From Symsagittifera roscoffensis (lineage: Eukaryota; Xenacoelomorpha; Acoela; Convolutidae): DNA of 64,000 bases. The stretch is from contig NC_087065.1 of the NCBI RefSeq assembly GCF_963678635.1, forward strand, positions 56,386,397 through 56,450,396, written 5' to 3'. A program made the position numbers and the translations under genes. The notes under the pieces are model-generated. The model did no database searches. It saw nothing but the letters and a program-made list of their open reading frames with translations, and was not told where the DNA came from. Position 1 is the first letter of the stretch. Each line of letters opens with the position of its first letter. Positions 37,103 to 46,827 of the stretch are shown here, piece after piece.

Positions 37103-37590
37103 TTAGAGCGAGGCAACCATTGCTACCTCGAGAAATTCAAGTTAATCTAAAACGTTTTAATCTGAAACTATTTGAAACTTGCTGCACAATTATGTTCGAG
37201 TTTGCGAGCACTCAAAATAGAATTTAAAAGACTCGCGTGTTCCCTTGGCTAAACACTTGTCGGTTAAAAAACATCTACATTGAAAAGAGGTTTTTACAAA
37301 ATGGCCAATTGTTTAACGTCTTTCTTGTGTTATTTCTGAGCATCGACAAACGCGGACACAGTCTAACCGCAAGCATGAATCGCAAGCATAATGGCCAATT
37401 ATTCAACGTTTTCTGGTATTATTTCTGAGCATCAACAAAAATGGACTCAAACTAACCGCGATGAATCAAAATATTCAAGAGGAATACCGTCTCAATTTCA
37501 AAACTTCATCCCCAAGGTTCAAGCTTGCCTCTGAATTATCTCGAGGAAACAATAAAGATAAAATTAGAATAAAGAATAGAAAATACGAAA
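37103..37590. repeat. Repeat X, copy 2, plus 70 bp of unassigned flank
   Basis: 37176-37590 matches 3814-4219 closely. It sits head to head with the SGNH remnant and is cut at 37590 by element P: both copies read GAAAATACGAAA up to the break. Copy 1 then continues into the RT remnant, so P inserted in the middle of the repeat. Confidence 0.75.
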
Positions 37591-37906
37591 TGTGACATTC
37601 GACTAGAATGGCCAAAATGCAATCTCTGCAGAATTCGAATTTTTAGCAGCAAGCCTTCCGAGTTAGTGATTTTGAAGGATTAACGACGTTAATCGGATGA
37701 TTAGTAGAACGGTGAAGGTCAAGATATTCTGCTATTTTGAAATTTTAAATTTTCGAAGTGATGACGTAAGATTTCTGAGAAATGCTGAAACGGCCATTTT
37801 TAACAAAAAACGAGTGAAAAAACACAACAACAACGTTAGTTGCGCTGACGAGAACAACGAGAATCGTGATTGAAAAACAGCAGCAGATTGCAGAGAACGT
37901 TCCGAG

Positions 37907-37938
37907 TTGCAACTATTGTGCTGCTACAATAGTTGCAA
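37907..37938 (+). other. Perfect 13-bp hairpin in LTR P
   Basis: TTGCAACTATTGT and ACAATAGTTGCAA enclose GCTGCT. It is unchanged in the 3' LTR (about 62139-62170). Its place, about 315 bp into the LTR, is close to that of the 9-bp hairpin in LTR A. Confidence 0.6.
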
Positions 37939-37974
37939 GGCCGTTGCAAACAACGGTGAAGGGTAAGAAACCAG

Positions 37975-38039
37975 CCTTCCGGATTAGGAAGAAATCAAGA
38001 TCAACGGGCTTGATTCAGCGGATTCAAGAATCCGGAAGG
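37975..38039 (+). other. Nested hairpin with CCTTCCGG ends
   Basis: Outer stem CCTTCCGGATT (37975-37985) with AATCCGGAAGG (38029-38039); inner stem AATCAAG (37993-37999) with CTTGATT (38009-38015). A related module lies at 39747-39822, and looser ones at about 37652-37735 and 38655-38735. Confidence 0.55.
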
Positions 38040-38570
38040 GTCTCGGGGCGGAAAATTTTTATTGACTCATATGAACTTTTAGCATCCTGTCATGTCCTGA
38101 CTTGAATTTAGTTGATATTTGGATTAGTTTTGACAAGGATGAGGTGCTAAGAGTTGGGGGGGAAAGGGTTGATCCATCTTCGATGGAGATGATGATTTTT
38201 ATCTACTGAACAAAAACAATAGTAATATAATAAATAGTAGCCCTGTTTTTAGGAGTGACCTCGTGGTCTGGGGATACTGAGACCCAGCCATGAGCTCACT
38301 ATTTTTGCATGTAATTCAGTTAATTTGAGCGTTCTGGTCGAAGCCGGAGAACAGTAACGTTTTTGTCGACCCGATGTAAGAAAGACCACCGAAAAGTACT
38401 GGCTTGGTAGAGACGGTGAAAAACATGCAAAGCTCTGTTTAGACGCTAGCCAGTCGTCTTAAGACTTAGTTTTGTTATCCGTCGATATGTATCTTCCGGG
38501 CGAATGTTACATGTATGTTTTTATGGCGCTCCTGGGTGTTATTCTTTCATAACATCATGACCGGCGGAAC

Positions 38571-38612
38571 CGTTAACGAGCACTCCGCGCCGAGCGGATG
38601 CTCACATTAACG
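38571..38612 (+). other. Long interrupted hairpin in LTR P
   Basis: CGTTAA pairs with TTAACG, GAGCA with TGCTC and TCCGC with GCGGA around a GCCGA loop, giving 16 pairs in 42 nt. The function is unknown. Confidence 0.55.
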
Positions 38613-39746
38613 CCCTTAATAGGCCTAAACTGCCGGGGCGGAAGGGTAGTTCGGAACGCGGAAGCCTTCCGGATTACCGTGAATAGTTGTTTAACCTAGT
38701 TAAGACCGAAAATTCACGAACCAGGAAGGGTGGGGGGAATCATGAACCCCTCATCCCCTGAGTGGTTTGTGACCAAAAACACTTAAAGATATAAGCAAAA
38801 CCAAACAAAAAGTAGTATAGTACCCAAGAAAAACAAAAAACATAAAAAATAACAAAAAAAAAACCAAAAACAGTAAAAAAGTAAAAAATCAGTAGAAATC
38901 ATCCCCCCAGACAAGATGTGATTCAACCCCCCCGTTTGTTGTTGATAGATATATTGTTGTTACAGGCATTTATATCAGTCAGGATCGTTACGATCAATTT
39001 TGTGGCCCGTTTGTGAGGCTTGTACTGTAGGGTTATTTGAGCATTTAAGCACGTTAATGATAAATTGCGATCAATCCGGAAGGGTCAGCTGATTTGCGCT
39101 CAATTCGGAAGGGTCCTGGGTGAAGACCGATCCGGCAAGCAGTACAAGGAGCAACATGAAGGGGCTCAACGACAACAACAATCGACTGTTGGGTATCGTT
39201 AACAAGTTTTGTATCCCTTTTGGTACAAAAAGTAAGATAGTAATCTGTGGGGGGCTCGACAGTGCTGCACTGTAGTGACCCTTCACCGAACTGCGAATAT
39301 CCGAATAGCACCTTAATTCGGATAATAAACAAACCCGGAGGGGTATAGTATTACTAATATTATTACTTATATAGCCTATATCAATAGTCTTATATCGTTT
39401 TTCAGTGAAAAACAACGAAAACAGACCGGTTTTTGGGGTCAAAATAGCGATATTTTGATCCCCCCACAAGTCGCGATTTTTGAGACATCGATATTTTTTG
39501 AAACGGAAAAAAGCGCTAAGTTAGTGTGTTACATCGTAACTGCACTACTGTAATAGGTAGAACCGGTTAACTTTAGTTCGGAAGTGGTTGGAACTAGTTT
39601 GGTACCAAAAACCAAATTTTCCCATTTTTTGATAGTAAGAAGCACTATAAAATCAGAAAATTTTTTGAAATCTTTGAGTTAGGACAGTAAAAATAGTTGT
39701 TCGGACAACGCCGACTAGTGAATCTACGAGTTTTAAAACCCGCTAC

Positions 39747-39822
39747 CCGAAAGCCTTCCGGGTTGCAGAGAAATCGAACATAACGTGTTTGATTTGGTGG
39801 ATTCATCAATCCGGAGGGGTCC
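39747..39822 (+). other. Second nested hairpin module in LTR P
   Basis: CCTTCCGGGTT pairs with AATCCGGAGG (with one G-T), and AATCGAACA with TGTTTGATT (with one G-U). The layout is the same as at 37975-38039, with different bases in the inner stem. Confidence 0.5.
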
Positions 39823-40439
39823 AGGTAGCATAGTTTTTCGCAAATTTTTTCGACAAAAGCGTTTTAGATCGGGTCTTTTGCATTGAACTAGAAGATTATA
39901 GGCCTTCTGAGCTCAGATCAATAATTTTTAGGTCGAAAAGACCAGATTTGCGGAAAAAGTTAGGCGGAACCTATAAGAGAGAAAATTTTTGAGTTTGGAA
40001 AAAAGACGTTTTGGTTAATAACTTTGGAACTACAGAGCATATCGAGTCAATCTTGGTACCATTAGATCAGAAATTAGCTGAACTTACTAGTAGGAAAGAG
40101 AATTACTCGAAAAAGCGAGCGAGAAAATTTTTTGAGATTGTTTTTAGCAAATTACACAAATCCGGAGGGGTACACCCTTCACGTTTTATAAATTTTTCTG
40201 AAAAACCCTTATACCCCTACCAAAAGTTGATAGCGATTGAACTAAGTAACTTAGGACAGTTCTAGACAAAAAGGGAGGGCTGAAGGCACAAGACAACCAT
40301 AATAGAGTCGAAATTAGGCAAGTGATAAGACCCTTCACCGTTAGTGTGAATTGTCAAATAAGTGCCTTAACTTCAATCTAAAGGGGTCTAGGAAAGGACC
40401 CTATACCCTTCCCAGTTAATTCAAACAGCATAAAAGCAA

Positions 40440-40705
40440 CGCAGAACGTATCCGGAGGGGTATAAGCTGAAATTAAGAAAACTACGAAAAGCTACTTTGA
40501 CAGAACTAAGGGCTCCCAATCCGGAGGGGTCGAAATTTTTCAAAGTCAGAGGGGTCCGAATCCGGAGGGGTCTTATAGTTGCTAATTCGGATGGGTCCAA
40601 ATCCGGAGGGGTCTACTATTAACTAATTCGGAGGGGTCCCAATCCGGAGGGGTCCATATTCTGACAGTCCGGAAGGGTCCTATTTGTGCCAATCCGGAGG
40701 GGTAT
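40440..40705 (+). repeat. Clustered AATCCGGAGGGGTC motifs in LTR P
   Basis: At least nine close variants of ATCCGGAGGGGTC fall within about 265 bp, spaced irregularly, with single copies further upstream (about 39065, 39100, 39330, 39808 and 40152). LTR A, B and C hold a similar cluster of CGGAGGGT motifs. Irregular spacing argues against simple satellite expansion. It could be a set of protein-binding sites. Confidence 0.6.
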
Positions 40706-40935
40706 TATTTTATTAAGGACTTAGGTAAACGAAAGAAAGACTAAAAAGCGAGAGGTATTAAGTTATTAATACACAGGCTAGGTATCAGTGACTGCACTGG
40801 TAACTTGCCTTTGAAACAGAACCAGACTAATACAAAACAGGTCCGAACTCGGATATTCGCGACACTAAGTCTAAATTAAAAAGAGCGTGACTCATTGGTG
40901 TGGATTGGAACATAACACGTTTTTGGGAAAAGTGA

Positions 40936-41022
40936 CTGCCCTGAGGATTTTAGTAGGTCTAGCTCGGGCAGTCCGAAGGCAGATAGGTAACACAGTACTC
41001 GGTGGGTGCAATAGACGCCCAC
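40936..41022 (+). other. Conserved two-hairpin module in LTR P
   Basis: CTGCCC...GAG pairs with CTC...GGGCAG (40936-40971), and GTGGG pairs with CCCAC (41002-41022). In A, B and C the same places hold TTGCC/GGCAA and GTGAG/CTCAC, so two positions have changed on both sides of the stem. Confidence 0.55.
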
Positions 41023-41480
41023 TTGAGAAAATAACTGCCTTCAAAGTTTTGTCTGTTTGGTGCAGCACCTAGCAGGGAAAACTTTTTCTTTAAAAGACAG
41101 GTTCGACTATTGTACTGCGACCGACTAAGAGTACAAGACACATACGTTTTTTTATCTATACATTCATATTGTGTCATATTGTATTTTTTGTTTTTGATTT
41201 TAAATCAACCTAAACTGTGTTTGATTGGGTAGTGAGTACACTATCTTTTAAATTGACTGATAACATCATATTGTGCTAGTTTCCAGATCTTTGGACCGAT
41301 AATCGGCTAGTGTGAATAAATTTTATACAAACTGTACTCTGACAACATACAGGGATTCGTGGTCACTATTTAATAGAATCTGGTGAAATTTATTGTGTTG
41401 TGTCATTATTATTGTTAATAAAACTATAAGGTCTCTAGCAATTGATTCAAGAGTAGGCATAGGAAAGTGACAAATAAAGA

Positions 41481-41849
41481 ATGAGTTTAGACAAGTCAAG
41501 GATACCAAAACGAGGTAATAGCTCTAGGAAATTCATACCTGAAAAGCAAAGAAAAACGATGACCGATCCTTTTGTGGATTGGATCAAGCGATCCCGGTCT
41601 GACAAAAGGGGGACGGTTTCAGGCAGAATGGTTGAAACGAGAAGTCAAAAGACCTCAGAAGAGCGAAGAGAACTGTTAGAAGTGGAGGTCAATACGGACC
41701 ATACCATGAATGACAACCAGGAAGTAAATGAACTGGAAGGGAGAGGCAGAAGGCTGGCGAGTGAATCTACCCCGGTAGAACAAGGCCATGATTTTGCCAC
41801 TTCCACCGGGACATTGGATCGAGAAGAGATGTCGGAACTGTCACTATGA
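41481..41849 (+). CDS. gag: gag N-terminal frame, element P
   Basis: ATG at 41481 is chosen because the frame starts with SRIPKRGNSSRKF, which lines up with KIPRLSKGSTRKF in A and B, and continues through VSGRMVETRSQK, which lines up with their VSGMKLRSKK. It ends in TGA overlapping the next frame (ATGA at 41846-41849). In element A the corresponding gag runs on in one frame past this point, so a single-base change in P is the simplest reading. A programmed shift or stop-start coupling is possible but not supported by a slippery site. Role: start of the Gag polyprotein that forms the particle. Confidence 0.7.
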   Translation: MSLDKSRIPKRGNSSRKFIPEKQRKTMTDPFVDWIKRSRSDKRGTVSGRMVETRSQKTSEERRELLEVEVNTDHTMNDNQEVNELEGRGRRLASESTPVEQGHDFATSTGTLDREEMSELSL

Positions 41850-43849
41850 TGGCAAGCGGAACTGGGAAACAAACGACATCATCATCGTTCTCAGAAAGAA
41901 TGAAGAACACCTTCGGAAACATCTTTCCATTCAGCATGGGTGGAGGAGCAGGAAACGATGGTGAGTCTCAGGAGGAAGAAGATGAAGAGGAGCAAGGGGA
42001 CTCTGGATCTCAAGTAAGCCTCAATAGTTCGATCCAGGAGAGTGAAGCACACGTAGGAAGAGAGACTGGAACCATGGACAAATTTGGTGTAGTGACAACG
42101 ATAAGCAAGGAGGCAAACACACCGGGCCAGTCAAAAGACTTCGCGATTAGAGCAAGTTCGGAGCCACAACCTGGTGAGAATAAAACCAGAGGGCTCGGCA
42201 ACGCGTTAATTGATCCTGAAACAAATAAAGAAGAGATGTTGAAACAGAGGGTCAAGGCCCGGATCTCGACAAGCACGAAGTTACCTGGGACCGACAGGGT
42301 TACACCACCACTAGTGACGCCACTCGTGGATAACGGGGCAGCACTAGAGGAAGCCTTAAACAACATAGTGGACAGTTTAGGAGAACAACACGAGCAAATG
42401 CCAATAAGGATGAGTGAACTAGAAAGAGCAGTTCACATTGAGAGGGAAAGGCTGCGGGAAGAAATAAACCGCAACAGACAAGAAGTTGACAGGAGCGAAA
42501 AACGCTTGAAAGAGAGAACGGATGAACACATGACGAGGAACTTGTCGCGAATGACAAGAGAGGCGGAACAGAGGGAGTTACGCTTAAGAGCAGACATGGA
42601 GAAGTTAAGAATTCAGCAAGAGCAGTCTCTTGGGACTCTTGACACAAAGATAGATGCGATGATGGAGAGGCGAACTCAGGCTATCATGGATAGGTTGGAC
42701 GGGCTACTAAGCAGCAAGAGTGGACCAAAAGAAGGAGAACCCAATTCGGGAGGTCCCAGCAGGGAACCGAGGGTGAACTTCAATGAACATCAAAAGAGGA
42801 AGACGTATGAATCCACTAGAGGCAGGGGCAGTTCATCAGGCTATGCCACAAGGGATAATGGAGCATGGGGCCCGAACAATAGAGCAAGTTCAACGGGGAA
42901 CAGACAAACCTCTAAGGAACGACCAACGCAAGGCACACATGCGACTGGGAGAAGTGATTCCGGCAACAGGGGGCATGCAAGCCCGAGGAGGAGTCATGTG
43001 GGCCAAGCGGGAAGCGCTCACGGTGATTCGGACTGTAGGGATGCACCGCACACAGAGCCTTCGACGAGGTGTGAGGACACTCAAACGGGACACTCAAGGG
43101 ATGCTACTGCAATGGCCACGGCATTTGAACCCCTGAACAGGTCTCTGGAGACATTCGTCACGAGGTTATCTAAAACCAATGAACGCAGTGAGAAGTCCAG
43201 AAGAGTCTTTAAGAAGCCAAGATGCTACAAAGACGAATCTGATGGCTGTATTGATACCTGGATAGAGGTAATGAAGCTGCATTTCGAGGAAGAGGACTTG
43301 TCTGAGAGACAGGAATGCAGCGCGCTCACCAGCAACTTAGAAGGGACAGCCCTGAACTGTGTCATGGCCAAGAAACAGTATCAACGTGACACTGCAGGGA
43401 AAATCTTCGAAATCTTGTTAAACCGTTTCGGATCAGGGGTGCAGGGGCACCAGGCGATGATGCGCTTCGAGAAACGGAGGCAACGAGAGGATGAAACCAT
43501 AGACAAGTTTCTCGATGATTTGGAAATGCTGAGAAGACGCAGCCAACCGGATGAGTCAAACCGAAGGATGAACCTGGCCGTAGCCTCAAAATTCATCGAT
43601 GGTGTGAAAAATGATGAACTTCGTACGATGCTAGCAACGCATTACACACCACTATCAACTAATGCGCCAACACCGGAGGAGTTGAGGCTCAAATCAAAAG
43701 AGTATCTTTTGTTGAAACCTCCTTCGAGATCTGGATATTACAAGAACAATTATGGCAATTTTAACAACGGACCAGCAAACCAAGGGAACAATTGGTACAA
43801 ACCGAGGGATGATATGCTACTGCAATGGCCACGGCATTTGAACCCCTGA
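41846..43849 (+). CDS. gag: gag central and capsid part, element P (first copy)
   Basis: 667 codons. The N-terminal half is acidic and low complexity. A long charged coiled coil follows (about residues 185-265, starting near RMSELERAVHIERERLREE), then a Gly/Ser/Arg-rich linker and the Ty3/Gypsy capsid block with CIDTWIEVMKLHFEEED and ILLNRFGSGVQGHQAMM. The frame ends at 43849, a few codons after a 713-bp tandem duplication joins out of phase at 43814. Downstream sequence is read in the next frame. The protein made from this frame alone would lack the zinc knuckles and all of Pol. Confidence 0.8.
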   Translation: MMASGTGKQTTSSSFSERMKNTFGNIFPFSMGGGAGNDGESQEEEDEEEQGDSGSQVSLNSSIQESEAHVGRETGTMDKFGVVTTISKEANTPGQSKDFAIRASSEPQPGENKTRGLGNALIDPETNKEEMLKQRVKARISTSTKLPGTDRVTPPLVTPLVDNGAALEEALNNIVDSLGEQHEQMPIRMSELERAVHIERERLREEINRNRQEVDRSEKRLKERTDEHMTRNLSRMTREAEQRELRLRADMEKLRIQQEQSLGTLDTKIDAMMERRTQAIMDRLDGLLSSKSGPKEGEPNSGGPSREPRVNFNEHQKRKTYESTRGRGSSSGYATRDNGAWGPNNRASSTGNRQTSKERPTQGTHATGRSDSGNRGHASPRRSHVGQAGSAHGDSDCRDAPHTEPSTRCEDTQTGHSRDATAMATAFEPLNRSLETFVTRLSKTNERSEKSRRVFKKPRCYKDESDGCIDTWIEVMKLHFEEEDLSERQECSALTSNLEGTALNCVMAKKQYQRDTAGKIFEILLNRFGSGVQGHQAMMRFEKRRQREDETIDKFLDDLEMLRRRSQPDESNRRMNLAVASKFIDGVKNDELRTMLATHYTPLSTNAPTPEELRLKSKEYLLLKPPSRSGYYKNNYGNFNNGPANQGNNWYKPRDDMLLQWPRHLNP

Positions 43850-44526
43850 ACAGGTCTCTGGAGACATTCGTCACGAGGTTATCTAAAACCAATGAACGCA
43901 GTGAGAAGTCCAGAAGAGTCTTTAAGAAGCCAAGATGCTACAAAGACGAATCTGATGGCTGTATTGATACCTGGATAGAGGTAATGAAGCTGCATTTCGA
44001 GGAAGAGGACTTATCTGAGAGACAGGAATGCAGCGCGCTCACCAGCAACTTAGAAGGGACAGCCCTGAACTGTGTCATGGCCAAGAAACAGCATCAACGT
44101 GACACTGCAGAGAAAATCTTCGAAATCTTGTTAAACCGTTTCGGATCAGGGGTGCAGGGGCACCAGGCGATGATGCGCTTCGAGAAACGGAGGCAACGAG
44201 AGGATGAAACCATAGACAAGTTTCTCGATGATTTGGAAATGCTGAGAAGACGCAGCCAACCGGATGAGTCAAACCGAAGGATGAACCTGGCCGTAGCCTC
44301 AAAATTCATCGATGGTGTGAAAAATGATGAACTTCGTACGATGCTAGCAACGCATTACACACCACTATCAACTAATGCGCCAACACCGGAGGAGTTGAGG
44401 CTCAAATCAAAAGAGTATCTTTTGTTGAAACCTCCTTCGAGATCTGGATATTACAAGAACAATTATGGCAATTTTAACAACGGACCAGCAAACCAAGGGA
44501 ACAATTGGTACAAACCGAGGGATGAT
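43101..44526 (+). repeat. 713-bp tandem duplication inside gag
   Basis: 43101-43813 and 43814-44526 are direct copies with only about three base differences (for example GTATC/GCATC near 43378/44091). 713 is not a multiple of three, so the reading frame breaks at the junction. The joints share a GATGATATG-type microhomology. The near identity shows that the duplication is recent. Confidence 0.95.
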
Positions 44527-46827
44527 ATGGACAAGAGACGTTCTTGTGCTAATTGCAGTTCAACAGACCATCATGTGTCAGCATGCCCAGCTTACAAACA
44601 AGGCATGAAAGCAATAGGCTTTAGCCTCGAGGACGAAGATGCGTCAGAGTTGGATCATGAGGATTTCATGAGAGGAGTAATTGCGAAATTCGGCCCGAGG
44701 TGTTTCTTTTGTAACTTGGAAGGTCATTTTAAATCAAATTGTCCGCAATTCTGGGATGCAGTGGCAGACATCAAGCATCCAAGACATGAAGAAGCTTTGT
44801 CAGGAGTGAAAGCCAGCAAGGCTCGACTTTTGAGTGAAGCGGAGGCACGCAGAAAGGATAAACCTCAAGAGCTGGTGGCAAAGAAGATGCAAGCGGTAAC
44901 AGAGGAAGCACGTGAACCGGAACCAGCAACTGCGGCCGATGACTTCAAAATCGATTATAGGGCAGCTGCGAGGGATGCTATAAATAGAGTACAGCAGGAA
45001 CTAGTGACGAAAGAGATTGAGCAAAAGGTGAAACTCGAGCTGGAGAATGAAAAATTACAGGAGCAACTGAACGCCTTTGAAGCAACGGAAGTTGAAGAGG
45101 CAAAAGCACCAAGCAGCTTGAGCATGAAACTTAATGTTATCTCGGGTCAGAGGTTCGGTATGGCACCGCAAGGAAGTAAAATACAGTCGATAATCTCGGT
45201 GGCAGGGCATCAGGTAATCAGAAATCTGAGTGAACCGTCTGAGTTCACTTTGATGCATTTGGACACATATGCAGACTATCTGAGGCAGATGGAGCCACGC
45301 ACCGAGTCGAGGGCTGTGAGGGCACTACTAACCACGGGTGGCCCTCGCATGAAGAAACTTCATGGACGCTACCTAGAAGTCTATGGGCCGTATCAAGTGA
45401 TGCTGAACGTGGATGGGATCAGTATCTACACCAGGACTTATGTAACAACAGATGATGACCAAATAGGCCAGATCTATTTGGGTGAAGAGGAACTCAAAGT
45501 CCGCAGGATAGGCCATGACGCCATGATGGAACAAGACGCGGTACACATTGGATATGAAGCAGATGTGACAGCACACCTGCTCGACACCAACGGAACAAAA
45601 ATCGGAGTCACAGGGCTTCTGGACACAGGAGCGGTGGTGAGTGTGATGCCGATAAAAACTTGGGAAAGAATGGGCTTCACACGGGAAGATCTGATTCCTA
45701 CGAACCTCCGACTGGCCGCCGCAAATCGAGGAGCCATCTACGTAGCCGGAAGAACACCGATAACGGTCCTTCACATGGGAGGACGAGACCTTTGGATGAG
45801 CTTCCTGGTGGTAGAGAATCTGGACGACGCCGACCAATTCATCTTGGGCAGAGATTTTGTCAGGAATTTTGACGTGATGATTGACTTGAACAACGGTCTA
45901 ATACGGATTAGAAACCCGGACCGAAAGTATGTTAAGAGACCAATTAATAGGATAATAACAGATGAAAATAAGGTACCAGTTTTTTTGGATAGAAAAGTAA
46001 AGTTACAACCAGGACAAGCTGTAGTAGCAATTTTTAGAATGAGAAATTTAAATTCGTTAAGTGATAGCAAACAGGTTTGCTTAGTACCGAATCCAAATAG
46101 TCAGAGTTCGGTGATTTTAGGCCGGAGCTTCTCGGTAACGCGAAACGGACTGTGTGTCAGTGTGTTGTTGAACACACTGGACACCACGGTTTCAATCCAG
46201 CGTGGAAAGAAGCTTGGCTACGCTTTGCCGATGAGGACCGACTATGAAGAGACACAAAACTTGAAGAAACATAATGTGAAAGACTGTCCTTATCATGCCA
46301 ATAAAGATAAAATTTTAAAAAGGATTAATGAATTAAAATCTATTCATAAATTGTTTTCAATGAAATCCGAAACGGACGACGGCTTATCAAGCTGCTCGAA
46401 TTTTCCGGAACGCCCCTCGTCATACGAACTAGAATCTGACAAACCGGTTTTGCCAGAGATAGAACATTTGAAAGGAAAAATAGGTGAGGGAGATTTCGAA
46501 AAATTGCGGGACCTCCTAGATCGGAACGCCGAAGTATTTTCAAAACATAAGGCGGACATCGGTTGCTGTAATTTCGTCGAACACGAAATCGAACTAGAAG
46601 AGGGCGCCGTTCCCCATAGGGAAGGCGCAAGGCGAATGACGCCACATAAATCGGAAGCGTGCCGAGCGGAAATAGAAATGTTGCTTGAATACGACATGAT
46701 AGAACCCTCGAAATCGCCGTGGGCTTGCGGGGTAGTCATGGCGAAAAAGAAAGGGGGGCAGCTTAGATTTTGTTGCGACTTTCGTTACTTGAACGCGGTA
46801 ACGATGCGTACCCGATACCGCGAATAG
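43825..46827 (+). CDS. gag-pol: gag capsid to RT start, element P (one open frame)
   Basis: 1,000 codons from an ATG inside the second duplicate. Gag and pol share this frame with no stop or shift between them. In order: capsid block; two CCHC zinc knuckles (44546-44587 and 44701-44742, both CX2CX4HX4C); a helical spacer; aspartic protease with LLDTGAVVSVMP (Asp about residue 600); a linker; then the RT fingers up to RFCCDFRYLNAV. It stops at 46827 because of a 7-nt deletion near 46803 relative to element A, where NAVTIKDAYPIPR is intact. Role: particle RNA binding, polyprotein cleavage, start of reverse transcription enzyme. Confidence 0.9.
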   Translation: MATAFEPLNRSLETFVTRLSKTNERSEKSRRVFKKPRCYKDESDGCIDTWIEVMKLHFEEEDLSERQECSALTSNLEGTALNCVMAKKQHQRDTAEKIFEILLNRFGSGVQGHQAMMRFEKRRQREDETIDKFLDDLEMLRRRSQPDESNRRMNLAVASKFIDGVKNDELRTMLATHYTPLSTNAPTPEELRLKSKEYLLLKPPSRSGYYKNNYGNFNNGPANQGNNWYKPRDDMDKRRSCANCSSTDHHVSACPAYKQGMKAIGFSLEDEDASELDHEDFMRGVIAKFGPRCFFCNLEGHFKSNCPQFWDAVADIKHPRHEEALSGVKASKARLLSEAEARRKDKPQELVAKKMQAVTEEAREPEPATAADDFKIDYRAAARDAINRVQQELVTKEIEQKVKLELENEKLQEQLNAFEATEVEEAKAPSSLSMKLNVISGQRFGMAPQGSKIQSIISVAGHQVIRNLSEPSEFTLMHLDTYADYLRQMEPRTESRAVRALLTTGGPRMKKLHGRYLEVYGPYQVMLNVDGISIYTRTYVTTDDDQIGQIYLGEEELKVRRIGHDAMMEQDAVHIGYEADVTAHLLDTNGTKIGVTGLLDTGAVVSVMPIKTWERMGFTREDLIPTNLRLAAANRGAIYVAGRTPITVLHMGGRDLWMSFLVVENLDDADQFILGRDFVRNFDVMIDLNNGLIRIRNPDRKYVKRPINRIITDENKVPVFLDRKVKLQPGQAVVAIFRMRNLNSLSDSKQVCLVPNPNSQSSVILGRSFSVTRNGLCVSVLLNTLDTTVSIQRGKKLGYALPMRTDYEETQNLKKHNVKDCPYHANKDKILKRINELKSIHKLFSMKSETDDGLSSCSNFPERPSSYELESDKPVLPEIEHLKGKIGEGDFEKLRDLLDRNAEVFSKHKADIGCCNFVEHEIELEEGAVPHREGARRMTPHKSEACRAEIEMLLEYDMIEPSKSPWACGVVMAKKKGGQLRFCCDFRYLNAVTMRTRYRE

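Larger units (their letters stand above)
37591..41465 (+). repeat. 5' LTR of element P (about 3.9 kb)
   Basis: The start is fixed by identity with 61823 after the polypurine tract. The inner edge is approximate, placed before the gag ATG at 41481; no primer-binding site was recognised. Stretches such as the ATTTCTGAGAAAT...CGGCCATTT block and the GAATCATGAACCCC region match LTR A read on its own strand, so both LTR families share ancestry. Short open frames inside are not conserved. It is rich in hairpins and CCGGAGGGGTC motifs, listed separately. Confidence 0.8.

Noticed and set aside
37820-37885. Possible hammerhead ribozyme (CTGACGAG followed by GAAA)
   Set aside because: The two core boxes are present, but no proper stem II lies between them and the match is not kept in LTR A.
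40011-40265. 84-codon open frame in LTR P
   Set aside because: It lies within the LTR, is absent from LTR A and contains the repeated CCGGAGGGG motif; probably chance.
41380-41480. tRNA primer-binding site after the 5' LTR of P
   Set aside because: No TGG-starting stretch could be tied to a tRNA 3' end, and the LTR inner edge is not fixed. The same holds near 32534-32640 for A.
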